Program-made: the position numbers and the translations under genes
In this document: positions 25,562 to 33,842 of the stretch, in pieces
Position numbering within the stretch: the first letter of the stretch is position 1
Layout of the letters: each line of letters starts with the position of its first letter
Origin: Arthrobacter sp. 24S4-2
GTDB lineage: Bacteria; Actinomycetota; Actinomycetes; Actinomycetales; Micrococcaceae
Direction of reading: 5' to 3'
Assembly: GCF_005280255.1 (NCBI RefSeq)
Contig: NZ_CP040018.1
Location: forward strand, 1,674,001-1,738,000
DNA: 64,000 nt
The notes under the pieces: generated by a model
What the model was told of the DNA's origin: nothing
The model's database searches: none
The model's input: only the letters and a program-made list of their open reading frames with translations

Positions 25562-25669
25562 GGCGATCGATACCCAGACTTCACCAGAAGTCCCGGCGCG
25601 ACAGCGCCGAGGGACAGCCGGCTCCCACAGCCACCGCTGACCGCCCCGTGACCACCAGGAGCTCTCCAC

Positions 25670-26866
25670 GTGACCATGCCTGACAGCCAGCAACCTCTCA
25701 CCATCCTGATTGCTGCGGACACCTACCCGCCCCACGTCAACGGTGCCGCCCAGTTTGGCTACCGGTTGGCCAAGGGCATGACCGCGCGGGGACACGACGT
25801 CCACGTGCTGGCCTGCCGGCCGGACAAGGGCAAGAGCTTCACCGAGTCCCGCGCCGAGGGCACTGTCCACCGGATACGTTCGCACTCCGTGCCCACGCAC
25901 GAATACTTCCGCATCACCTTCCCTTGGGAAATCAAAAAGGAGATCAGCCTCCTGTTCGACCGCGTCAAGCCCGACGTGGTGCACATCCAGAGCCACTACA
26001 TGATCGGTGAGCACGTTCTGTACGAGGCCGAACGGCGCGGCATTCGGATTGTGGCCACCAACCACTTCATGCCCGAGAACCTGAACCCTTTCCTGCCGTT
26101 TCCACAGTGGTTCAAGGACATCGTGGGACGCATCTCCTGGAAGGATATGGGCAAGGTGATGGGCCGGGCGGACGTCGTCACCACCCCAACACCCCTTGCG
26201 GCCAAGGCCATGCACCAGCACGCCTTCCTGCGTAAGGTGCTGCCGCTCTCCAACGGCATCGATTCAGCCGCCTATGAGCTCCGCGAGGACGAAGTCATCG
26301 AGCGGCACCCCTACCCCACAGTGCTGTTCGCCGGCCGCCTCGCCGAGGAGAAGCACGTCAACGTGCTCATCGATGCGGTCGCCAAGACTCCCGCGGAGCT
26401 CAACGTGCACCTGGAGGTTGTGGGCGGCGGAGAGGTGCGCGCAGCCCTCGAAGCCCAGGTATCCCGGCTCGGACTGGAATCCAGGGTGAAGTTCCTGGGC
26501 CTGGCCAGCGACGCGGAACTGCGCGAGGCGTACATCAAGGCGGACCTGTTCTGCATGCCGGGAACGGCCGAGCTCCAGTCCCTGGTCACCCTGGAGGCCA
26601 TGTCCGCCTCAACCCCGGTCCTGCTGGCCGATGCGATGGCATTGCCACATCTGGTGCGCGACGGCGAAAACGGGTACCTGTTCACTCCGAACGACAGCGA
26701 CGACATTGCCGCCAAGATCATGCGCGTGCTCGAGCTGCCGGCGGAGGATCTGGCCCAGATGGGCAAGGCCAGCCGGTGCATGGTGGAGCCCCACAGCATC
26801 CAGGGGACACTGCAGACGTTCGAGGACCTCTACTACGGCGCCAGCTACGACGACAAAGTGGTGTAA
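25670..26866 (+). CDS. GT4-family glycosyltransferase
   Basis: A 398-residue enzyme from GTG 25670 (ATG 25676 is also possible), with AGGAG 12 bases upstream. It has two Rossmann domains. The N-terminal acceptor loop reads DTYPPHVNGAAQFGYRLAKG, and HIQSHY follows near 103. The C-terminal nucleotide-sugar domain has LFAGRLAEEKHVNVLIDA near 222, and the EX7E-type region ALEAMSASTPVLLADAMALP near 308-327. Related actinobacterial enzymes mannosylate or glucosylate phosphatidylinositol or diacylglycerol. Next to a CDP-alcohol phosphatidyltransferase, a glycolipid product is likely, but the donor and acceptor are unproven. Confidence 0.85.
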   Translation: MTMPDSQQPLTILIAADTYPPHVNGAAQFGYRLAKGMTARGHDVHVLACRPDKGKSFTESRAEGTVHRIRSHSVPTHEYFRITFPWEIKKEISLLFDRVKPDVVHIQSHYMIGEHVLYEAERRGIRIVATNHFMPENLNPFLPFPQWFKDIVGRISWKDMGKVMGRADVVTTPTPLAAKAMHQHAFLRKVLPLSNGIDSAAYELREDEVIERHPYPTVLFAGRLAEEKHVNVLIDAVAKTPAELNVHLEVVGGGEVRAALEAQVSRLGLESRVKFLGLASDAELREAYIKADLFCMPGTAELQSLVTLEAMSASTPVLLADAMALPHLVRDGENGYLFTPNDSDDIAAKIMRVLELPAEDLAQMGKASRCMVEPHSIQGTLQTFEDLYYGASYDDKVV

Positions 26867-26923
26867 CCCCGGCGTTCGGCCGGGCCCGGAGTGCCGGTGC
26901 ACGAATCAGGCGATTACTATTGC

Positions 26924-26929
26924 TAGAGT
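26924..26929 (+). promoter_or_regulatory. -10 element of the CAU tRNA
   Basis: TAGAGT, preceded by TTGC as in the tRNA-Asn promoters, about 57 bases before the tRNA. Confidence 0.4.
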
Positions 26930-26986
26930 GTTTTTGCCCCGGAACTGCCGAGGCTCCCGGCGGAGCCTGCAGTACGCGGGGTGCAC

Positions 26987-27060
26987 GGGGCTATAGCTCA
27001 GCTGGTTAGAGCGCGGGACTCATAATCCTAAGGTCCTCGGTTCAAGTCCGAGTAGCCCTA
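26987..27060 (+). tRNA. tRNA with CAT anticodon (tRNA-Ile2 or elongator tRNA-Met)
   Basis: 74 nt. Acceptor GGGGCTA/TAGCCCT with a G1-T72 wobble, discriminator A, CCA not encoded. D-arm GCTC/GAGC, T-arm CTCGG-TTCAAGT-CCGAG. Anticodon CAT at 27021-27023. The anticodon stem CGGGA/TCCTA has a C27-A43 mismatch and a G-T pair, so it is weak. It is not initiator-like (GGGG start, no three G-C pairs in the anticodon stem). CAT can mean Met or, with lysidine, Ile for AUA; I cannot decide. Confidence 0.8.
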
Positions 27061-27111
27061 CATTCCAGCCCTGCCTCCCCGTCCACGCGGAGCCGGGAGC
27101 CTGTGCCACGG

Positions 27112-27152
27112 GAGCCGTGGCCGATGTTCAGACATCGGCCGCGGCTCTTTTT
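27112..27152 (+). terminator. Intrinsic terminator after the CAU tRNA
   Basis: 16-bp near-perfect stem, from GAGCCGTGGCCGATGT (27112-27127) to ACATCGGCCGCGGCTC (27132-27147), then a run of five T. Confidence 0.9.
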
Positions 27153-27177
27153 GTTTGCCGCCCTTCCTGTTTGCCCC

Positions 27178-27219
27178 CTTGCCCGGACCGTTCAAAGCCT
27201 TGCCCGGACCCTTCAAAGC
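27178..27219. repeat. 21-bp tandem repeat, two copies
   Basis: CTTGCCCGGACC-GTTCAAAGC and CTTGCCCGGACC-CTTCAAAGC are adjacent, differing at one base, between the tRNA terminator and the acyl-CoA dehydrogenase promoter. No function is obvious. Confidence 0.75.
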
Positions 27220-27256
27220 CCTGTTTCGGCTTGCCCGTCCGGCCCCGCTGCGGTAT

Positions 27257-27272
27257 GTTACTGGTGAGTAAC
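27257..27272. promoter_or_regulatory. Perfect inverted repeat GTTACT-GGTG-AGTAAC, candidate TetR-type operator
   Basis: 6-bp arms around four bases, about 60 bp before the acyl-CoA dehydrogenase start. The frame GTTA-N8-TAAC also occurs twice upstream of the TetR/acyl-CoA carboxylase divergent promoter (46695, 46721). Confidence 0.6.
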
Positions 27273-27332
27273 TTATCACTGGCCCACAGACCGGGACCCT
27301 TGGTCGCTGCTGATCACACGTGAAGGAACAAC

Positions 27333-28523
27333 ATGTCCAAAGCTGCAATCGACATCAACAACCTGCCGTACGCCGACGGGGACTTCTTCGCCTTCGAGCA
27401 GCTGCTCAGCGGCAAGGAGCAGGACAGACTGGCCGAAGTCCGGGAGTTCCTGGCCCGCGAGGTCAAGCCCATCGCCGTCGACTGCTGGAACCGTGCCGAG
27501 TTTCCCATGGACCTGATTCCGAAGCTGGCCGAGATCGACCTCGTCAGTCCCGTGCGGCGCCAGGGCTACTCCAACCTCTTTGCCGGCATCCTGCACGCCG
27601 AGGCCACCCGCGCGGACACCTCCATCGCTACGTTCATGGGAGTCCACGACGGCCTCTTCACAGGGTCCATCGAAGCCCTCGCCTCACAGGAGCAGCAGGA
27701 TGCCTGGCTGCCCGACATTTACTCGCTCAAGAAGATCGGCGCCTTTGGGCTGACCGAACCGCTGGGCGGGTCCGACGTCGCCGGCGGTACCCGCACCACT
27801 GCGCGGCGTGAGGGCGGCAACTGGATCCTGAACGGCGCCAAGCGCTGGATCGGGAACGCCACGTTCTCCGACTGGGTGGTCATCTACGCCAGGGACCTCG
27901 CCGACAGCCAGGTCAAGGGCTTCCTGGTGGACACCCGGACCGAGGGCTACAGCGCCACGAAGATCGAAAACAAGATCTCGCTGCGTACCGTGCAGAACGC
28001 CGACATCACGCTGGAGAACGTGGTGGTGCCGGACTTCTTCAAGCTGGCCAACGCCAACAGCTTCCGCGACACGAACAAGGTCCTGAAAGTCACCCGCCTC
28101 GCCGTTGCCTGGCAGGCCGTCGGCCAGCAGCTCGCGGCTTTCGATGTCGCCCGCCGCTACGCCGTGGAGCGCAGCCAGTTCGGCCGTCCGATTGCATCCT
28201 TCCAGCTGGTCCAGAACCAGCTGGTGCAGATCCTGGGCAACGCCGTCAGCTCCATGGGCATGATGGTCCGGCTCTCGCAGCTGGAGGATGCCGGCGAGGC
28301 CAAGGACGAACAATCCGCGCTCGCCAAGGCCTTCACGACGGCGCGGATGCGCGAAAGCGTGGCCATTGGCCGCAGCCTCCTCGGCGGCAACGGCATAGTG
28401 ACGGACTTCGAGATGGCCAAGATCTTCTCCGACGCCGAGGCCATCTACTCCTATGAGGGCACCCACGAGATCAACACGCTGGTGACGGGGCGGGCAATTA
28501 CGGGCATTTCCGCGATCGTGTAG
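27333..28523 (+). CDS. Acyl-CoA dehydrogenase, glutaryl-CoA dehydrogenase-like branch
   Basis: A 396-residue flavoprotein that introduces a trans-2,3 double bond into an acyl-CoA, passing electrons to ETF. Family segments: FGLTEPLGGSDVAGG near 130-144 (FAD/substrate loop), WILNGAKRWIGN near 162, SFQLVQNQLVQILG near 289, RSLLGGNGIV near 348, and YSYEGTHEINTLV near 372 with the catalytic Glu in YEGT, the position typical of glutaryl-CoA-type dehydrogenases. Substrate specificity is inferred only. It is monocistronic, ending 18 bp from the convergent M23 gene, and has a palindrome in its promoter. Confidence 0.88.
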   Translation: MSKAAIDINNLPYADGDFFAFEQLLSGKEQDRLAEVREFLAREVKPIAVDCWNRAEFPMDLIPKLAEIDLVSPVRRQGYSNLFAGILHAEATRADTSIATFMGVHDGLFTGSIEALASQEQQDAWLPDIYSLKKIGAFGLTEPLGGSDVAGGTRTTARREGGNWILNGAKRWIGNATFSDWVVIYARDLADSQVKGFLVDTRTEGYSATKIENKISLRTVQNADITLENVVVPDFFKLANANSFRDTNKVLKVTRLAVAWQAVGQQLAAFDVARRYAVERSQFGRPIASFQLVQNQLVQILGNAVSSMGMMVRLSQLEDAGEAKDEQSALAKAFTTARMRESVAIGRSLLGGNGIVTDFEMAKIFSDAEAIYSYEGTHEINTLVTGRAITGISAIV

Positions 28524-28541
28524 CCGGCCCGGCGGCGGCCC

Positions 28542-29048
28542 TCATCCTCTTCCCGGCACGCCCGGCGGGAGCAGGATTGAGGGCCGCAGGTCCGTCACGA
28601 AGGACAACGGATTGACGTAGTCTTCGCCCCGGCGCACACCCCAGTGCACGCAGGGAATTGCGGCGCAGTGCCCCGGCAGGACTGTTCCGATCACGTCGCC
28701 CTTGGCCACCACGGCACCGGCCGAAAGGCTGCTCTGCACAGGTTCGAAACTGCTGCGCAGGCCGCCGCCGTGGTCGATGGTGATCACCGGCCGGTCCACC
28801 ACCACCCCCACGAAGCTGACCGTTCCGGACTCCGGCGAGGTGACCGGGGCGCCGTCGCCCGCTGCCTGAAGGTCAACGCCGCGGTGCCCGCTCATCCACG
28901 GCTTGTCCGGGGGATCGAATGCGCGGAGCACGGCCGGCCTGGGTGTCAGCGGCCAGCTCCAGGGGCCGGGTGTGACGGCTGCGCCGGACGCCGGGGCGAT
29001 GGCTGCGACGGACAGCAGGATGGCGGCCGGGATGGCTCGGGCTTTCAT
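28542..29048 (-). CDS. M23-family peptidoglycan metallopeptidase
   Basis: A 168-residue secreted protein. A basic start followed by a hydrophobic stretch (MKARAIPAAILLSVAAIAPA) is a signal peptide. The LytM fold follows: HRGVDL (zinc His and Asp), then IDHGGGLRSSFEPV, and HWGVRRG with the last catalytic His pair (HxH replaced by HWGVR). Enzymes of this family cut cross-bridges in peptidoglycan. The HxH change may mean it is inactive, a regulator (as in EnvC/NlpD-like proteins), or just a variant. It is divergent from rpsB, as usual in related genomes. Confidence 0.85.
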   Translation of the reverse strand: MKARAIPAAILLSVAAIAPASGAAVTPGPWSWPLTPRPAVLRAFDPPDKPWMSGHRGVDLQAAGDGAPVTSPESGTVSFVGVVVDRPVITIDHGGGLRSSFEPVQSSLSAGAVVAKGDVIGTVLPGHCAAIPCVHWGVRRGEDYVNPLSFVTDLRPSILLPPGVPGRG

Positions 29049-29499
29049 GTCTTCAGCCTGCTGCCCGGAAGCAGGGGCCGGAAGGGCCTTGCGCCGCTAT
29101 GTGGACAAGGCCGGCGGCGGGTCCAAATGGTGCAATTCACCGGGGCCGCTGTAGTACACTTGACGGAGCAGTTTGCTGTGCCCTCAACGATGCCCGGCTG
29201 GCGGTTCAAGTCACTTTCTGGTCACTTGGTCCTGTTGACCGTTCTAGTCAGCACGTCTCATTCAGAGGTGTGGGGGAGCAGTGGCTGACTACGCGTATCC
29301 AGCCCTCCTCATAGGAAGCCCAAAACTTCCGGTGCGGAGGACTGTGCCTCCTGCGGTCCGTTCCATATGGCACGGATGGGAAGCGCAGCGGATGCCAGGA
29401 GCAGCGCCCGCCTGGGCGAAGCTAATCAACCGTCAACTATTGGCAGGGTAAGAGAGCCTTGGGTTCTCTCATGAATGACCTGCCGGAAGGAGCGTCGGC
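29049..29499. promoter_or_regulatory. rpsB upstream region and leader, 451 bp
   Basis: No conserved gene lies here. It holds a possible -35 TTGACC near 29236, a short frame with a good ribosome-binding site (29281-29451), a hairpin (GGAGG/CCTCC near 29337) and, just before rpsB, a small stem-loop, GAGAGCC-TTG-GGTTCTC (29452-29468), ahead of the GGAAGGAG site. A ribosomal-protein leader with autoregulation is plausible but not proven. Confidence 0.5.
29281..29451 (+). CDS. Possible leader peptide, 56 residues, upstream of rpsB
   Basis: GTG 29281 follows GGGGGAG and opens a 56-codon frame (MADYAYPALLIGSPKLPVRR at the start) that ends 48 bases before rpsB. Third-position G+C is only moderate, unlike the real genes nearby, so coding is uncertain. 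It could be a leader peptide or chance. I list it as a weak candidate. Confidence 0.25.
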   Translation: MADYAYPALLIGSPKLPVRRTVPPAVRSIWHGWEAQRMPGAAPAWAKLINRQLLAG

Positions 29500-30393
29500 A
29501 TGCCCGTCGTAACTATGCGCCAGCTGCTTGACAGCGGCGTCCACTTTGGACACCAGACCCGTCGTTGGAACCCGAAGATGAAGCGATTCATCTTCACGGA
29601 GCGCAACGGCATCTACATCATTGACCTGCAGCAGTCGCTGTCCTACATCGACCGTGCCTACGAGTTCGTGAAGGCCACCGTTGCACACGGCGGCACCGTT
29701 CTCTTCGTCGGCACCAAGAAGCAGGCGCAGGAATCCATCGCTGAGCAGGCCACCCGCGTTGGCCAGCCGTACGTCAACCAGCGTTGGCTCGGCGGTATGC
29801 TGACCAACTTCCAGACGGTCTCCAAGCGCATCCAGCGCATGAAGGAACTCGAAGAGATTGACTTCGACGACGTCGCCGGTTCCGCATACACCAAGAAGGA
29901 ACTGCTGCTCCTTCGCCGCGAACTCACCAAGCTCGAGACCAACCTCGGCGGTATCCGCAACCTGACCAAGGCACCGTCCGTGCTCTGGATCGTGGACACC
30001 AAGAAGGAGCACCTCGCGGTTGACGAGGCCAAGAAGCTGAACATCCCGGTTGTTGCCATCCTCGACACCAACTGCGATCCCGACGAAGTCGACTTCCCGA
30101 TCCCGGGCAACGACGACGCCATCCGCTCCGTGAACCTGCTGACCCGCGTTGTTGCCGACGCTGTTGCAGAGGGCCTGATCGCCCGCAACCAGCGCGCGAC
30201 CGGCACCACCGAAGCTCCGGAAGAGCCGCTGGCTGAGTGGGAGCGCGAGCTCCTCGAAGGCAGCAAGGCCGAAGAAGCTCCGGCTGCTGCAGAGGCTCCG
30301 GCCGCTGCAGAAGCTCCCGCTGCTGCAGAGGAGGCCCCGGCGGCTGCCGAGGCCACCGAGCCCGCCGCCGGCGAAGCCGACGCTGCCAAGTAG
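29500..30393 (+). CDS. rpsB: 30S ribosomal protein S2
   Basis: A 297-residue protein that binds the 30S head and is needed for S1-type assembly and mRNA binding. The start VVTMRQLLDSGVHFGHQTRR and the segments RWLGGMLTNF and PVVAILDTNCDP are clear S2 signatures. The C-terminal 65 residues form an Ala/Pro/Glu-rich tail (repeated PAAAEA), as common in Micrococcaceae; it is probably disordered. ATG 29500, with GGAAGGAG upstream. It is first in the block rpsB-tsf-pyrH-frr-cdsA. Confidence 0.97.
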   Translation: MPVVTMRQLLDSGVHFGHQTRRWNPKMKRFIFTERNGIYIIDLQQSLSYIDRAYEFVKATVAHGGTVLFVGTKKQAQESIAEQATRVGQPYVNQRWLGGMLTNFQTVSKRIQRMKELEEIDFDDVAGSAYTKKELLLLRRELTKLETNLGGIRNLTKAPSVLWIVDTKKEHLAVDEAKKLNIPVVAILDTNCDPDEVDFPIPGNDDAIRSVNLLTRVVADAVAEGLIARNQRATGTTEAPEEPLAEWERELLEGSKAEEAPAAAEAPAAAEAPAAAEEAPAAAEATEPAAGEADAAK

Positions 30394-30416
30394 GCAGACA
30401 AATAAATCTGGACCAT

Positions 30417-30442
30417 CCCCGGCACTGTCCGCAGTGCCGGGG
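30417..30442 (+). terminator. Hairpin 1 between rpsB and tsf
   Basis: Arms CCCCGGCACTG (30417-30427) and CAGTGCCGGGG (30432-30442) pair perfectly, followed by GTTT. A terminator or attenuator lowering tsf transcription is likely. Confidence 0.7.
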
Positions 30443-30446
30443 GTTT

Positions 30447-30489
30447 CTGACAGGATGGCCGCTCACTCCGTGAGCTGCCGTCCTGTCAG
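30447..30489 (+). terminator. Hairpin 2 between rpsB and tsf
   Basis: Outer arms CTGACAGGA (30447-30455) and TCCTGTCAG (30481-30489), with an inner GCTCAC/GTGAGC stem. No T run, so it is more probably an RNA-processing or stability structure. Confidence 0.5.
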
Positions 30490-30528
30490 TCCGTACACCA
30501 CACAAAATTTCTAGACAGAGGGGTTCAC

Positions 30529-31365
30529 ATGGCGAACTACACTGCCGCTGATATCAAGGCTCTGCGTGAGCGCACGGGCGCCGGCATGATGGATGTCAAG
30601 AAGGCTCTTGACGAAGCCAACGGTGACGCCGAAAAGGCCATCGAGATCATCCGCATCAAGGGCCTCAAGGGCGCTACCAAGCGTGAAGGCCGCTCCACCG
30701 CAGAAGGCCTGGTTGCTGCCAAGGTTGACGGCGGCGTCGGCGTAATGATCGAAGTCAACTGCGAGACCGACTTCGTGGCCAAGGCTGACAAGTTCATCCA
30801 GCTGGCCGACAAGGTCCTGGCCGTCGCAGTCGAGTCCGGCGCAGCCGACATCGAAACCCTGCTGGCCACCGAAGTTGACGGCAAGCCGCTGTCCGAGGTT
30901 GTCGTCGAAGAGGGCGCAATCCTGGGCGAAAAGGTTGTTGTCCGCCGTGTTGCCCGCATCGAGGGCGGCACCGTTGACGCGTACCTGCACAAGACCTCCA
31001 AGGACCTCCCGGCCCAGGTCGGCGTCCTGTTCGCCGTTGACGGCGAAGGCGAAGGTGCCGCAACCGCAGCTCACGACGTCGCCGTCCACGTTGCCGCCAT
31101 GGCTCCGAACTACCTGACCCGTGAAGACGTTCCGGCTGAGCTGGTTGAGTCCGAGCGCCGCATCGCCGAGGAAACGGCCAAGGCCGAAGGCAAGCCCGAG
31201 GCAGCCATGACCAAGATCGTGGAAGGCCGTGTCACGGGCTTCTACAAGGGTGAGGTGCTGGTTGACCAGGCATTCGCCAAGGATGCCAAGAAGTCTGTGG
31301 CGCAGGTCCTCGAAGAGGCCGGCGTCAAGGCTACGAACTTCGCGCGTTTCCGCGTCGGTTCCTAG
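30529..31365 (+). CDS. tsf: Translation elongation factor Ts
   Basis: A 278-residue nucleotide-exchange factor that regenerates EF-Tu-GTP. The N-terminal UBA-like domain has KALRERTGAGMMDVKKALDE (about 10-29), the core has CETDFVAK near 79-86, and AVHVAAMAPNYL and GFYKGEVLVDQAF follow near the C-terminus. These match EF-Ts signatures 1 and 2. ATG 30529, with AGAGGGG ahead. Monocistronic or with rpsB; a terminator follows it. Confidence 0.97.
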   Translation: MANYTAADIKALRERTGAGMMDVKKALDEANGDAEKAIEIIRIKGLKGATKREGRSTAEGLVAAKVDGGVGVMIEVNCETDFVAKADKFIQLADKVLAVAVESGAADIETLLATEVDGKPLSEVVVEEGAILGEKVVVRRVARIEGGTVDAYLHKTSKDLPAQVGVLFAVDGEGEGAATAAHDVAVHVAAMAPNYLTREDVPAELVESERRIAEETAKAEGKPEAAMTKIVEGRVTGFYKGEVLVDQAFAKDAKKSVAQVLEEAGVKATNFARFRVGS

Positions 31366-31373
31366 TTACACAC

Positions 31374-31410
31374 GCAAAGGGGTGGTCACTTCGGTGGCCG
31401 CCCCTTTTGC
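31374..31410 (+). terminator. Terminator after tsf
   Basis: Stem starting GCAAAGGGG and ending CCCCTTTTGC, with a TTCG loop. The tail half supplies the T run. Confidence 0.8.
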
Positions 31411-31513
31411 ATGCAACCGCAGCCTTCCGGGCTGCATGTACGGGCCGGGGAAATGACACCTTTGGCCATCCGGCACGATAACCTAGCTCAGAGCTCATTT
31501 ACGGGAAGGCACC

Positions 31514-32251
31514 ATGGAAACCGTCAACAATTCTGTCCAGTCAGAGAAGAGCCGGCGTCGCGTCCTCCTGAAACTTTCCGGCGAGGTCTTCGGTGGCGGA
31601 AAGCTGGGCGTGGACCCGGACACCGTCCGCGGGGTCGCCAAGCAGATCGCCGCAGCAGTTCCCGACGTCGAAGTGGCGATCGTGGTGGGTGGCGGCAATT
31701 TCTTCCGCGGCGCTGAGCTGTCCCAGAGCGGCATGGACCGCTCCCGTGCGGACTACATGGGCATGCTGGGCACCGTGATGAACTGCCTCGCTCTCCAGGA
31801 TTTCCTGGAACAGGCAGGCGTTGAGACCCGCGTGCAGAGCGCCATCACCATGGGCCAGGTTGCCGAGGCATACATTCCCCGCCGCGCCATCCGCCACATG
31901 GAAAAGGGCCGCGTCGTTATCTTCGGCGCAGGCGCCGGGCTGCCGTACTTCTCCACCGACACCGTGGCCGCCCAGCGTGCGCTGGAAGTCCACGCCGACG
32001 TCGTGCTCATGGCCAAAAGCGGAGTCGACGGCGTCTACACCGCAGACCCGAAAAAGGACCCCAGTGCCGAAAAGCTGGACCGGCTCAGCTATGACGATGC
32101 CCTGCGCCGCGACATCCGCGTCATGGACCAGACAGCCATGACCATGTGCAAGGACAACAACCTCACCATGGTGGTGTTCGGCATGGAAGGCGAAGGCAAC
32201 GTGACCCGGGCCATCCGCGGCGAGGACCTGGGCACCGTAGTCACCCCCTAG
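31514..32251 (+). CDS. pyrH: UMP kinase
   Basis: A 245-residue amino-acid-kinase-fold enzyme that phosphorylates UMP to UDP. The N-terminal KLSGEVFGGG near 22, AIVVGGGNFFRGAEL near 56-70, and SGVDGVYTADPKKDP near 165-179 (phosphate and UMP contacts) are visible. MDQTAMTMCKDN near 198 is typical. The GTP-activated hexamer is expected. ATG 31514 follows GGGAAGG; GATAACCT near 31479 may be the -10. Confidence 0.96.
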   Translation: METVNNSVQSEKSRRRVLLKLSGEVFGGGKLGVDPDTVRGVAKQIAAAVPDVEVAIVVGGGNFFRGAELSQSGMDRSRADYMGMLGTVMNCLALQDFLEQAGVETRVQSAITMGQVAEAYIPRRAIRHMEKGRVVIFGAGAGLPYFSTDTVAAQRALEVHADVVLMAKSGVDGVYTADPKKDPSAEKLDRLSYDDALRRDIRVMDQTAMTMCKDNNLTMVVFGMEGEGNVTRAIRGEDLGTVVTP

Positions 32252-32364
32252 CAACAGCTAGGATGATTTGAGGAAGGTCTGCCCCCGAGGGACAGGCCGC
32301 AAAGACGGAACGAACCGTGCAAAGTTCCGGCCAGCCGGAATGCACCAATTTCTGAGGAGAGACC

Positions 32365-32922
32365 GTGATCGAAGAGACCTTGCTCGAAGCCGGGGACAAG
32401 ATGGACAAGGCTGTCGAGGTAGCCAAGGAAGACTTCGCCTCGATCCGGACCGGCCGTGCCACGCCAGGGCTCTACAACCGGGTGCTCGTGGACTACTACG
32501 GCTCGCCCACCCCGCTGCAGCAGCTGGCATCGTTCGCCGTTCCGGACGCCCGCACCATCCTGATCACCCCGTTCGACAAGACCGCCCTGCGCGATATTGA
32601 ACGTGCCCTCAGCGACTCCGAAGTGGGCGCCAACCCGTCCAACGACGGCAATGTCATCCGGATCACCATCCCCGAGCTGACCAAGGAACGCCGCAAGGAA
32701 TACGTCAAGATCGTCAAGGCCAAGGGCGAGGACGCCAAGGTGTCCATCCGCAACATCCGCCGCAAGGCCAAGGAAACCCTGGACAAGCTGGTCAAGGACG
32801 GCGAAGCCGGCGAGGATGAAGGCTCACGCGGCGAGAAGGAACTCGACGCTATGACCAAAGCACACGTGGACGGCATCGACGATCTGCTGAAGCGCAAGGA
32901 AGCCGAGCTGCTCGAGGTCTGA
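32365..32922 (+). CDS. frr: Ribosome-recycling factor
   Basis: A 185-residue protein that, with EF-G, splits post-termination ribosomes. The start MIEETLLEAGDKMDKAVEVA, the segment IRTGRATPGLYNRVLVDYYG (about 28-47) and the C-terminal helices VSIRNIRRKAKETLDKLVK define RRF. GTG 32365 follows TGAGGAGAGACC. TAGGAT near 32259 could be an internal promoter between pyrH and frr. Its stop overlaps the cdsA start. Confidence 0.96.
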   Translation: MIEETLLEAGDKMDKAVEVAKEDFASIRTGRATPGLYNRVLVDYYGSPTPLQQLASFAVPDARTILITPFDKTALRDIERALSDSEVGANPSNDGNVIRITIPELTKERRKEYVKIVKAKGEDAKVSIRNIRRKAKETLDKLVKDGEAGEDEGSRGEKELDAMTKAHVDGIDDLLKRKEAELLEV

Positions 32923-33842
32923 TGAATCAGGCAGAGCAGGGGCCCGGACCGGGGGTCCGGGCCCGGGGGAAGCAGCGCTCCAACCCGACACCGAAGGCCG
33001 GAAGAAACCTTCCCGCCGCCACCGCGGTGGGTCTCGCGATGCTTTTCGCCGTATTGGGGGGCCTCCTCTTCCTGCCGCTCGGATTTGTCCTGGTCACCAC
33101 CACCTTCGCGGTGTTCGGCGTGTGGGAGATCTTCCGGGCGCTCGAGGTGAGCGGGACCCGGCTGCCCATCGTGCCAGTCATGGTGGGCACTGTGGGCATG
33201 CCGCTGGCGGCATACTTTGGCGGAGTCGAGAGCCTGCTGTTTGCGTTGCTTGCCAGCAGCGTTGCGGTGCTGCTGTGGCGCACCATTGAGAGCGCCGCCG
33301 GGTCCGCACGCAGTATCTTTGCCGGAGTCTTCACCTTGGCGTGGGTGCCCTTCTTCATCAGTTTCGCGATCCTGCCGCTGCATGCGGTGGGGAGCGCCAC
33401 ACCCGTGGGCCTCTGGCCCGGCGGAGTGATTCCCAACGGGGCGTGGCAGATCGCCACGATGCTCCTGCTGGTGGTCTCCAACGACACGTTCGGCTATCTT
33501 GTGGGGGCGTCCTTCGGGAAGAATCCCATGGCGCCGAAGATCAGCCCGAAGAAATCCTGGGAGGGCTTTGCCGGCTCGATCGCCGGGGCCATCGTCGTCG
33601 GCGTCCTGGCCTGCCTTTTCGTACTGGACAAGCCCTGGTGGGTCGGAGTCTTGCTCGCCGTGGGCATGGTGGCAGCGGCGACAACCGGGGACCTCGCCGA
33701 ATCCATGGTGAAACGCGAACTTGGCATCAAGGACATGAGCAGCATCCTGCCCGGCCACGGCGGCGTCATGGACCGCCTGGATTCAATCGTCTTCGCCTCT
33801 CCGGCGGCGTTTATCCTGTTCACAGCCGTTTCGGGAGCCTGA
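32922..33842 (+). CDS. cdsA: Phosphatidate cytidylyltransferase
   Basis: A 306-residue membrane enzyme making CDP-diacylglycerol from phosphatidate and CTP. After a basic Gly/Pro-rich start of about 30 residues come about eight helices. The CDS signature is complete: SMVKRELGIKDMSSILPGHG, then GVMDRLDSI, about 262-290. It starts in the TGATG of frr. Its product feeds phospholipid synthesis, including the CDP-alcohol phosphatidyltransferase at 24033. Confidence 0.95.
   Translation: MNQAEQGPGPGVRARGKQRSNPTPKAGRNLPAATAVGLAMLFAVLGGLLFLPLGFVLVTTTFAVFGVWEIFRALEVSGTRLPIVPVMVGTVGMPLAAYFGGVESLLFALLASSVAVLLWRTIESAAGSARSIFAGVFTLAWVPFFISFAILPLHAVGSATPVGLWPGGVIPNGAWQIATMLLLVVSNDTFGYLVGASFGKNPMAPKISPKKSWEGFAGSIAGAIVVGVLACLFVLDKPWWVGVLLAVGMVAAATTGDLAESMVKRELGIKDMSSILPGHGGVMDRLDSIVFASPAAFILFTAVSGA

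Noticed and set aside
28542..28560. Terminator between the convergent acyl-CoA dehydrogenase and M23 genes
   Set aside because: The gap is only 18 bp and GC-rich without a clear dyad or T run.
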